Positions 1 to 6,329 of a stretch of DNA of 17,701 bases are shown here, in pieces. The first letter of the stretch is position 1. Every line of letters begins with the position of its first letter. The position numbers were made by a program, and so were the translations under genes. Where the stretch lies: positions 1 through 17,701 of the forward strand of contig CALMPX010000144.1 in assembly GCA_937871355.1 (NCBI GenBank). Reading direction: 5' to 3'. The DNA is from an uncultured Bdellovibrio sp. (GTDB lineage Bacteria > Bdellovibrionota > Bdellovibrionia > Bdellovibrionales > Bdellovibrionaceae). The notes beneath the pieces are model-generated. The model did not search any database. It was not told where the DNA came from and saw only the letters and a list, made by a program, of their open reading frames with translations.

Positions 1-780
1 AGACAGCATGTATGTAACCACCGTAACAATTTCAGCTTTAAAATCACTGAATAACTTGATCCGCGTATATTGCGCTTTACTGCGGAAAAGATCTTTAATT
101 TCAGCCATCGTCGGACGCTCTGTTGGAATTTCTAATGACTTATAATCGATATTGGTTTCATTAAATTTATGAACACCTAAATACAGTAAAGTTTTTGTCG
201 CTGCTTCCGCCGTCACCTGATCTATTTTTGGATCAGCACTTAATTTTTCTAAGTAAGATCTGATTTCAATGTATTCACCATAGCTGGTTGCAAATCGACG
301 TTGATACAATTGCAAACGCAATTCCAAATTCGCCATCTCACTTTTATCAAGTACGGGTTGTTCTTGAAGCCGTTCCATCGTTCCCAAATCCTGACGGATA
401 CGGTGATAAGATAATTCAACATTTTCAAAGGTATCACGGTAAATATCGATGGCCTCAGAATATTTTCCGCCTTTTAAAAAACCAATCAATTGAAGTTTGC
501 GGCGACTCTTCAAAGCCGCGGTACTGCGTATTGATGTTCCCGTTACTTTTGTCTGTAGAAACTTAACAGCCTTTTCGTAAAGATGCTGGATCTCAATTTT
601 TCTTAATGCTCCGTTTTGTTCTTCAATTTCCTCTGTCAACTGATCCGCTTCTGTCAGTGTGGCTTGTTCGGCGGTTGCTAAACGGTCCGCACTAAATAAG
701 TCAGAGCACAAATCGGCCCCTAAACTGAGACTGGAAAAAGCCAGCAAAAATATAAAAGGGACGACTTTAAATAGGTTCAC
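1..780 (-). CDS. Exported helical protein of unknown function, 3' part cut off by window edge
   Basis: The leftward reading frame is open for 260 codons from a GTG at 778-780 to the window edge, so the C-terminus is missing. The start is supported by a Shine-Dalgarno AGAGGAG (787-793 on the opposite strand) six bases upstream. The first 21 residues form a signal peptide: a short basic start, a hydrophobic run (about residues 5-19) and a likely cleavage near SLGA. The mature part is strongly charged and apparently all helical. A Glu/Gln-rich stretch at about residues 37-60 could form a coiled coil, and a Tyr/Arg/Leu-rich stretch follows. The last visible residues turn hydrophobic (IVTVVTYML), possibly the start of a membrane segment. 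I recognise no family. An exported or membrane-anchored envelope protein is the most that can be said. Confidence 0.7.
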   Translation of the reverse strand, partial: MNLFKVVPFIFLLAFSSLSLGADLCSDLFSADRLATAEQATLTEADQLTEEIEEQNGALRKIEIQHLYEKAVKFLQTKVTGTSIRSTAALKSRRKLQLIGFLKGGKYSEAIDIYRDTFENVELSYHRIRQDLGTMERLQEQPVLDKSEMANLELRLQLYQRRFATSYGEYIEIRSYLEKLSADPKIDQVTAEAATKTLLYLGVHKFNETNIDYKSLEIPTERPTMAEIKDLFRSKAQYTRIKLFSDFKAEIVTVVTYMLS

Positions 781-920
781 CAGGAGCTCCTCTGAATAAG
801 AGTTTATTATGCGAACCTTGTTCCAAAATGAGAGTCTTTTTAGACGCTTATAGAACAGATACTCGGCTATTAACTGACATTAACCCAATAATTGTCACTC
901 AGCACCTCTTGCACAACATA

Positions 921-943
921 GGTTAATAGTGCTACTGCTAACC
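921..943 (+). promoter_or_regulatory. Imperfect inverted repeat abutting the slyX start codon
   Basis: GGTTA (921-925) and TAACC (939-943) pair as the outer arms, AGT (928-930) and ACT (934-936) as the inner arms, with a GCT loop and a 2x2 internal loop. The element ends one base before the slyX ATG, where a Shine-Dalgarno would be expected. It could be an operator or an RNA hairpin controlling translation. A second pair, TGACA (875-879) and TGTCA (893-897), lies just upstream in the same divergent region. Confidence 0.4.
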
Positions 944-944
944 G

Positions 945-1142
945 ATGGACTTTGAAAAACGCCTTATCGATTTAGAAACCAAAATATCGTTCCAAGATCA
1001 AACCATTGAAGATCTGCACGAAGCTATCTACAAGCAACAGCAGCAAATCACTCAACTTGAAAAAACTATCGAAAATTTTCACAACCAAATCAAATCAGGC
1101 GAAAATGATATCCGCCCGAACGAAAAACCACCACATTATTAA
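945..1142 (+). CDS. slyX: SlyX family protein
   Basis: This 65-residue protein matches SlyX in length and layout. It starts with DFEKRLIDLETKISFQD, continues as one long heptad-patterned helix (about residues 3-52, Leu/Ile spaced for a coiled coil) and ends in the family's characteristic PPHY. SlyX proteins are small cytoplasmic coiled-coil proteins of unclear function; the name comes from a gene next to the prolyl isomerase slyD in E. coli, and here an FKBP isomerase gene lies about 0.5 kb downstream. The start is fixed, because an in-frame TAA lies just two codons upstream (939-941) and no other start codon is nearby. No Shine-Dalgarno is present; a hairpin abuts the ATG instead. A bidirectional terminator follows directly. 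Confidence 0.88.
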   Translation: MDFEKRLIDLETKISFQDQTIEDLHEAIYKQQQQITQLEKTIENFHNQIKSGENDIRPNEKPPHY

Positions 1143-1144
1143 AT

Positions 1145-1174
1145 AAAAAAAGGACATCGTTCGATGTCCCTTTT
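1145..1174. terminator. Bidirectional intrinsic terminator between slyX and the lipoprotein gene
   Basis: GGACATC (1152-1158) pairs perfectly with GATGTCC (1163-1169) around a GTTC loop. An A-run lies on the left and a T-run on the right, so it can end slyX transcripts rightward and the convergent lipoprotein transcripts leftward. Confidence 0.85.
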
Positions 1175-1198
1175 ACATTTAACTTATTGTCGACTTAA

Positions 1199-1501
1199 CT
1201 ATTGGCAATAAACTGATTGACCCGTTTGAACATTAATCACTGTATATCCGCTGCAGTTATACTGAATACCACACGCGTAAATATGACCATTATAAGAATA
1301 ATTTCCGTAACATTGTTGACCGGTTTGATTTTGTTGACAGTAGTTCGCTTGAACGAATTGTCCCGTCGATGTTTGAACACATTGTCCAGATGTATTCAAC
1401 TGATAGGCATTGGTCGTGGCCGTTGTATTATTGCTATTTGATTCCTTAGCGCATCCAAAACCTAAAACTAAAACAGTCAAACCTAATAATAACTTGTTCA
1501 T
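1199..1501 (-). CDS. Small Cys-rich predicted lipoprotein
   Basis: A 100-residue protein begins MNKLLLGLTVLVLGFGC, a short signal peptide ending in Cys17 that resembles a lipoprotein signal, though the residues before the Cys (LGFG) are not the textbook lipobox. The start at 1501 is chosen over an ATG 14 codons upstream because AAGGAG (1507-1512, opposite strand) sits five bases before it and because the signal peptide starts there. The mature part begins with a Ser/Asn/Thr linker, then a Gln/Tyr/Asn-rich module with six further Cys. It contains loose repeats of a TGQ-x-V pattern (TGQFVQANYC, TGQSVYC) and a CSGYTV segment. Six Cys could give three disulfides in the envelope. Function unknown. 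It has its own transcription unit, convergent with slyX. Confidence 0.8.
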   Translation of the reverse strand: MNKLLLGLTVLVLGFGCAKESNSNNTTATTNAYQLNTSGQCVQTSTGQFVQANYCQQNQTGQQCYGNYSYNGHIYACGIQYNCSGYTVINVQTGQSVYCQ

Positions 1502-1670
1502 AAAAACTCCTTTAATAAAATTACACAAGACCTTAAATTGCAATCACGTGGCCAAAAATGTATAAAGTTGTAACCTATTGTTTTGCTTAGTGCATTTTTA
1601 AGATTAAAAAAATTCAGAATTATTTAAAGTGTCGATATCACCCCTAATCACAAAAAAAGGCATACACTCA

Positions 1671-1683
1671 TCTCAGAATGAGA
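1671..1683. promoter_or_regulatory. TCTCA-GAA-TGAGA palindrome in front of the FKBP gene
   Basis: A perfect 5-bp inverted repeat with a 3-base centre lies just downstream of a possible -10 box TACACT (1663-1668). I see no convincing -35 box. If translation starts at 1696 the palindrome lies in the leader, where an operator could sit; if it starts at 1678 it overlaps the start codon. Confidence 0.3.
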
Positions 1684-1695
1684 CATACTCTTTCC

Positions 1696-2031
1696 ATGAA
1701 TGAACTTAAGATCACTGACACACGAGAAGGTACAGGTAAGACCGCCAGCAAAGGAGCACTGCTTCTCTGTCACTACGAAGGCTTTTTAGAAGATGGAACC
1801 AAGTTTGATTCATCTCATGATCATGGACGCCCGTTTCAATTCGTGATTGGATCGGGCCGAGTGATCAAAGGATGGGATCAAGGCCTCATGGGTATGAAAG
1901 AAGGGGGCAAACGCACATTGCATGTTCCTGCTCGCCTGGCTTACGGCGAAAGACAAATGGGAAAATTTATCACCCCGAACTCCAATTTAATATTTTATGT
2001 CGAACTTCTCGAAGTTCGCCCACGAGAATAA
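1696..2031 (+). CDS. FKBP-type peptidyl-prolyl cis-trans isomerase
   Basis: This single-domain FKBP (111 residues) catalyses cis-trans isomerisation of Xaa-Pro bonds. Family landmarks appear in order: GxLEDGTKFDSS-like FLEDGTKFDSS, the PFQFVIGSGRVIKGWDQGL segment lining the active site, MKEGGKRTLHVPARLAYG, and the C-terminal strand LIFYVELLEV. The usual GAxxxIPP loop is changed to MGKFITPNSN. No signal peptide is visible, so it is probably cytoplasmic. The start is uncertain: an in-frame ATG at 1678 would add MRHTLS, but the family normally begins at the ELKITD segment, and neither ATG has a clear Shine-Dalgarno. It is monocistronic, with a terminator directly behind it. Confidence 0.9.
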   Translation: MNELKITDTREGTGKTASKGALLLCHYEGFLEDGTKFDSSHDHGRPFQFVIGSGRVIKGWDQGLMGMKEGGKRTLHVPARLAYGERQMGKFITPNSNLIFYVELLEVRPRE

Positions 2032-2060
2032 AAAAAGACGCCTTATTGGGCGCCTTTTTT
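2031..2060. terminator. Bidirectional intrinsic terminator between FKBP and L,D-transpeptidase genes
   Basis: AAAAAAG-A-CGCC (2031-2042) pairs with GGCG-C-CTTTTTT (2049-2060) with one A/C mismatch and a six-base loop. The A and T tracts let it work for the rightward FKBP gene and for the leftward transpeptidase gene ending at 2085. Confidence 0.85.
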
Positions 2061-2084
2061 CTTTCTGAGTAGTAACTCCAACAC

Positions 2085-2879
2085 CTAGCGAATATCTTTA
2101 ATCGCCTGAGTTGCTTTTAAATCTTCGTCGTTTTCAACTTCTTGAATAATCACGATCGTTCTCCAACCTGTTGTTGTTTTTAAAGAACCATCAGGATTGA
2201 CTTCCTGTAAGCCTGTTTTTGTATCGATCACGGGAACTAATCCTTTACCCGCATCTCTCACCGCTTGATTGATTCCTGGAATAGTATCTTTATGGACACG
2301 AACGCAACCACTTGAAGCGCGATTTCCCAAAGCCGCATGTCCTTCTTCAGAAAATTCCCAAGGCACTTCATGCAAAGCTAAACCGTTGACATCGTTAAAA
2401 AAGATCGCATAGGGCATATGGTAACTTGATTCACCTGATTGATAATTTGAAGCTTCAACGCGTTTTACAGAGTAAAAACCTTTAGTTGTATGCCTCCAAT
2501 GAGATGTTGTCGTACCTTTGGCCCCCAATTTACGAATGAATTTCGTGAAACCTTTTACAATTTCTACATCTTCTTTACCGGTAGAAACATTATTTTTTTC
2601 TAAATTAACTTCAACGCCATGAGAGAACATTCTTATAGATTGCCCCGTCGTAGACGTCTTCGTTCGTTCTGCTTTATTAACGACGATCACATTATCAAAT
2701 TGGCTTAACGGCGACTGACCAGACACGTATTCAGCTTCGTTAAATAATAACCCTGTCGAAGCTTCATAAGCTGGCTCGACTTTAAATGATTCTACAGTTG
2801 GACCTTTTTTAGCGAAGGACGCACTGGCTCCAAAAAAATGAAATGCAACGAGAGCCATTAATAGATGCGATACTTTCAT
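2085..2879 (-). CDS. Exported L,D-transpeptidase (YkuD domain)
   Basis: A 264-residue protein whose N-terminus (MKVSHLLMALVAFHFFGASASFA) is a clear type I signal peptide with an AxA-like end. The start at 2879 has AAGGA (2886-2890, opposite strand) six bases upstream; an ATG five codons earlier is less likely. The YkuD signature lies at residues 168-195: LALHEVPW carries the upstream His170, and NRASSGCVRVHKD carries the catalytic Cys192 followed by Arg194. Enzymes of this family make 3-3 peptidoglycan cross-links or attach proteins to peptidoglycan in the periplasm. The spacing from His170 to Cys192 is a few residues longer than usual (EFSEEGHAAL in between). About 70 residues follow the Cys and end in a charged tail. 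Predatory bdellovibrios carry many such enzymes, used on their own or the prey wall; which applies here cannot be told. Confidence 0.88.
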   Translation of the reverse strand: MKVSHLLMALVAFHFFGASASFAKKGPTVESFKVEPAYEASTGLLFNEAEYVSGQSPLSQFDNVIVVNKAERTKTSTTGQSIRMFSHGVEVNLEKNNVSTGKEDVEIVKGFTKFIRKLGAKGTTTSHWRHTTKGFYSVKRVEASNYQSGESSYHMPYAIFFNDVNGLALHEVPWEFSEEGHAALGNRASSGCVRVHKDTIPGINQAVRDAGKGLVPVIDTKTGLQEVNPDGSLKTTTGWRTIVIIQEVENDEDLKATQAIKDIR

Positions 2880-3127
2880 AATACGTCCTTCCAAATAATA
2901 ATTTTACACGTGAGATTCCCAAGAGCTTTAAATTCCAAAGGTGTTTTGCTAAAAACATTCCAACTTAAAAGCGAACTGAATCATTATAAGGATAAAAAGT
3001 CGTCTAATTGTTTAACAATGAGACATTTAAAGCCGACTCAAAGGCAATCTGTCACATCCTTTGTATTCATTATTGGCATTTTCACAATAAAGCAGTAGGA
3101 TGCGTTTTTGAATTACCCGGAGAAACC

Positions 3128-3436
3128 ATGACTGATTTTGTACCAAAACAACCGCCTCGTTCATTTCGCATTATTTTAAACCTCGAACGCCACGAAAGTC
3201 GCATGGACACGGTTCTTTTAAATGCTCTTAAAGCTCAAAAAGAAAACTTAGATATGAAAAATATCTCACGTGGAAAACTCAAAGAATATTTCGTCAACGG
3301 ACAAATCGAAATCAAAGGACAAATCGCTCGCCCTTCTTCATCTTTAGCTAAAGGCACGACTTACGTTGATATTTTGTTTACAGCTCCGCCGCAAACGACA
3401 AAAGAAAAGAAAATACCGAAGAAAAAGACTTCATGA
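3128..3436 (+). CDS. Small S4-like RNA-binding domain protein
   Basis: A 102-residue protein whose centre (about residues 24-83) follows the S4 domain pattern: RMDTVLLNALKAQ, then ISRGKLKEYFVNGQIEIKG, then a KP-like ARPSSSLAKGT ending in a hydrophobic strand. S4 domains bind structured RNA in ribosomal protein S4, pseudouridine synthases and Hsp15; here the domain is almost the whole protein, with a short Pro-rich head and a basic tail (KEKKIPKKK). The start at 3128 is favoured over a longer open frame because GGAG (3119-3122) lies five bases upstream and the extra N-terminus is Cys/His/Trp-rich and unlike the domain. Its stop overlaps the next start (ATGA, 3433-3436), so the two genes are probably translationally coupled. 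The assignment rests on motif reading and is moderately sure. Confidence 0.72.
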   Translation: MTDFVPKQPPRSFRIILNLERHESRMDTVLLNALKAQKENLDMKNISRGKLKEYFVNGQIEIKGQIARPSSSLAKGTTYVDILFTAPPQTTKEKKIPKKKTS

Positions 3437-4095
3437 GAAACGATGGACTGATTTTAGTTATTGGGAACAAAAATTTATCTTCATGGTCACTGCGTCCTTG
3501 GCTCGTTCTTCGCGCTTCAGGCCTTAAATTTAAAGAAATTAATATTGAATTAGATTTGCCTCAAACAACAAAAAATATCGAGAAGTATTCACCTTCTGGT
3601 AAAGTGCCGGTTCTTATTCATGGTGATCTTCATATATGGGACTCATTAGCCATTAGCGAATACATCGCCGAACTGAGCTCAGATTTAGCACCTGAAAAAA
3701 ATCTTTGGCCGTCAGACATTCAAGATCGTGCCTTGGCTCGATCTTACGTTTCTGAAATGCATTCTGGCTTTATGTCTTTACGCACTCAACTGTCGATGGA
3801 TATTTCATTACGTATGGAAATCAAACATCTTGTTCCTGGAACAATCAATGATATCCAACGTATTATTAGTATCTGGGAAACTTGTTTAACAAATTCTAAA
3901 GGTCCATTTTTATTTGGTGAGTTTGGCATTATCGATGCGTTCTACGCTCCGGTCATTTTCCGTTTTCAATCTTACGGCATAAAAATCAAAAATAAAAAAA
4001 TTCAAAAATATATGCAGTCAATTTTAAAACTAAAAATAGTTCAAGAGTGGATTAAATCTTCTCAAAAAGAAAAATATCATGCCTATACCTTTTAG
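3433..4095 (+). CDS. Glutathione S-transferase family protein
   Basis: A 220-residue soluble protein with a thioredoxin-fold N-terminal GST domain (about residues 6-84) and a helical C-terminal domain. The start GNKNLSSWSLRPW carries the Ser/Ser-Trp-Ser region where the family's thiol-activating residue lies. SGKVPVLIHGD gives the cis-Pro59, and IWDSLAISEYIAE gives the Asp70-Ser71 that contacts the glutathione gamma-glutamyl group. The C-terminal DAFYAPVIFRFQSYG segment is typical of this subgroup. Such enzymes conjugate or isomerise with glutathione, but the substrate cannot be told. It overlaps the S4-like gene by 4 bases. Its last codons and stop overlap the 3' end of the convergent pbpC gene by 4 bases, with no terminator between them. 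Confidence 0.87.
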   Translation: MRNDGLILVIGNKNLSSWSLRPWLVLRASGLKFKEINIELDLPQTTKNIEKYSPSGKVPVLIHGDLHIWDSLAISEYIAELSSDLAPEKNLWPSDIQDRALARSYVSEMHSGFMSLRTQLSMDISLRMEIKHLVPGTINDIQRIISIWETCLTNSKGPFLFGEFGIIDAFYAPVIFRFQSYGIKIKNKKIQKYMQSILKLKIVQEWIKSSQKEKYHAYTF

Positions 4096-6329
4096 TAGGT
4101 ATTGATCTTAGCGGTGAATTGACTACTCTGAGATCTCCCTAAGTTATCCGTCACTGTGACGTCGTACATTCCGGGCTGTGTCGCTTCAAAAAACAAACTG
4201 TTTCCTTTATACGCTCGTCCGATATAGCTTTTACCTACAAACCAATCTAAATACTGGCTGTCTGATTCTGAAATGGCACGCAGCTGGATTTTTGTTTTAT
4301 ATTTATTTTCTTGAGCAGAGATTAAATAATCAATACTTTTTTGCGGACTGGTGATCGTTAAGCTCTGTGATAAACCATTTAAACTATGACAAGAAAATTT
4401 TCGATCCGATAGAGCGATCTTTTTTAAACCTGCTTTACGAAATACATCTAATAAATCATCAGGCCAAACTTCGACAATTTTCTCTTGAGATCCTGAAAAC
4501 GATTCGCACGACATTTTGTTATTTCTAGTATCCACAAAAACCTTACGATGTATCTGACATGTTTCAATAGGCGAAACCGAAGGAATAAAAAGACTGGTTT
4601 CCGTCTGATGACCACAATTATCCGTTTTTATTTTTTTAGAGACACTACATATATGAACTGATTTTACATTCAATCCGAATTTCGACATCCAAATAGGTGC
4701 TTCTTGATTTAAACTATATTTTTGAGAATTTCTAATCAAATCATAAATTTGAAAAAATAACGGTGCTGCCATATTGCGACCGACTAAAGCTGGATTAATC
4801 GCTTTATCATTATCACCGAACCAAACTCCGACCGTGTAATTTCCCATTAAACCAATAGCCCACGCATCTTTATAAGATTTTGAAGTTCCTGTTTTCCAAG
4901 CTATAGGTAAATTTGATTTTGCTAAATCTTGAAAAAGCGCACTTTCTGTTCGTGGATTTTTCTTCAACATTTGCATAACTACGTAAGCCGCTTCCGGAGT
5001 TATAATTTTTTGAGGCAAAGATTTCTTCTCAGCTTTGATAAAATTCAAATTATAGTAGCGACCTTGTTGAGCTAAAGCAGAATAAAGTTTAACTAAATCC
5101 ACCATAGAAAATTCAACACCGCCTAAAGCTAATGATAATCCATAGTATTTTTCATCACGAAATTTTAAAGAACTTTTTCCTTTTAAAAAATCATAAAGTG
5201 TTGGCTCACTTAATTTCATAGACAAATCTACCGCCGGAAGATTTCGACTCATAATTAAAGCTTGGTCAGCCGAAATGGGACCTAAAAATTGCTCATCAAA
5301 ATTTTCTGGATTCACACCGCCAAAGGACATTCGAATATCTTTTAATAAAGTTTTTTCATGAATCAAACCTTGTTGTAAAGCTAGAGCATATATAAATGGT
5401 TTTAATGTTGAACCAGGTGACTTCAATGAGCGATTGGCATCGATCTGTCCTTTAATATTACGATTAAAATAATCAGCTGAACCTAAATAAGATAAAACCT
5501 CGTTGGTTTTGGAATCTACAATAATCACCGAATAATTCTTAATTCCTAAAGAGCTCTGGGTTTTAAAGTATTTCTCAGCAATATTTTGAACTTCAGTATT
5601 TAATCTATAATCTAAAGTCGTCTTAATTTTTTTTTGTTCAAGACCTGTTTGTAATAGGTATTCGACAAAATGTGGAGCACGAAAAAAAACATTTTTCTTC
5701 TTTTCATTAGCCACGGCCGTAAATCTCTGGGGACTTTGCGGCATCTGAACCAGATACTGAGCTTCGTTTAAAGATAAGTTTTGACAGCTTTTATTAAAAT
5801 AAAAAAAACAGGCTGCGCCGACCCCTTCGATATTACTTCCATAGGGTGTCCAATTTAAATAGGCCGAAATGATTTCATCTTTGCTGTACATGAGCTCTAT
5901 GCGGGCCGCTTGAAAGATCTGATTAAGCTTTCCCAGAATTGATCTGGTGGTTTCCGGATACAATAGTCTTGAAACTTGCATAGTGATCGTCGAGGCCCCT
6001 TGTTTAATATCATGGGCTAGGTAAGTGGCATAGACTGCACGCATAAGACTGATGGGATTAAAACCAAAATGCCAATAAAAATAACGATCTTCTTTATTTA
6101 GAAATTGCTGAACTAGTTTTGGATCAATTTCTGTCAAATCTGTTTTGATTCGATATTTTTCATCGCCAGCTAAAGTCAATCGGAGCAATATTCCATTTCG
6201 ATCATAGAACTGTTGTGAAAACGGTTTTTGAGCCATCAATTGACCACGAAAAACAAAAGAAGAGATCCTATGAAGGATCACTCCACACAAAATAACTATA
6301 AAAAAAAGTTTATACTTATTTAACTTCAA
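4092..6329 (-). CDS. pbpC: Penicillin-binding protein 1C (bifunctional glycosyltransferase/transpeptidase)
   Basis: A 745-residue class A PBP anchored by one N-terminal membrane helix (about residues 7-26). The GT51 domain (about 50-210) has EDRYFYWHFG with catalytic Glu80, GASTITMQ at 111-118 and YLNWTPYGSNIEG at 158-169. The transpeptidase domain (about 260-530) has SxxK as Ser307-Lys310 (SPGSTLKP), SxN as SRN 361-363 and KTGTS at 479-483. The C-terminal BiPBP_C region (about 545-745) keeps the scattered Cys of E. coli PBP1C and a final beta domain (GMYDVTVTDNLGRSQ). It makes peptidoglycan on the outer face of the inner membrane. Its start is a TTG inside the end of the macroglobulin gene (14-base overlap); the next ATG would remove the membrane anchor, so the TTG is preferred. 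A nine-base A-tract (5627-5635) lies in the coding strand. Confidence 0.94.
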   Translation of the reverse strand: MKLNKYKLFFIVILCGVILHRISSFVFRGQLMAQKPFSQQFYDRNGILLRLTLAGDEKYRIKTDLTEIDPKLVQQFLNKEDRYFYWHFGFNPISLMRAVYATYLAHDIKQGASTITMQVSRLLYPETTRSILGKLNQIFQAARIELMYSKDEIISAYLNWTPYGSNIEGVGAACFFYFNKSCQNLSLNEAQYLVQMPQSPQRFTAVANEKKKNVFFRAPHFVEYLLQTGLEQKKIKTTLDYRLNTEVQNIAEKYFKTQSSLGIKNYSVIIVDSKTNEVLSYLGSADYFNRNIKGQIDANRSLKSPGSTLKPFIYALALQQGLIHEKTLLKDIRMSFGGVNPENFDEQFLGPISADQALIMSRNLPAVDLSMKLSEPTLYDFLKGKSSLKFRDEKYYGLSLALGGVEFSMVDLVKLYSALAQQGRYYNLNFIKAEKKSLPQKIITPEAAYVVMQMLKKNPRTESALFQDLAKSNLPIAWKTGTSKSYKDAWAIGLMGNYTVGVWFGDNDKAINPALVGRNMAAPLFFQIYDLIRNSQKYSLNQEAPIWMSKFGLNVKSVHICSVSKKIKTDNCGHQTETSLFIPSVSPIETCQIHRKVFVDTRNNKMSCESFSGSQEKIVEVWPDDLLDVFRKAGLKKIALSDRKFSCHSLNGLSQSLTITSPQKSIDYLISAQENKYKTKIQLRAISESDSQYLDWFVGKSYIGRAYKGNSLFFEATQPGMYDVTVTDNLGRSQSSQFTAKINTY

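Noticed and set aside
288..566. Rightward 92-codon frame at the left end
   Set aside because: It lies antisense to the exported protein gene, which has a start, ribosome site and signal peptide; this frame has none.
2180..2420. Loss of the His in the S-H-G-C motif of the L,D-transpeptidase as a sign of inactivity
   Set aside because: That position varies in active family members (for example SKGC in YkuD); the catalytic Cys, the following Arg and an upstream His are present.
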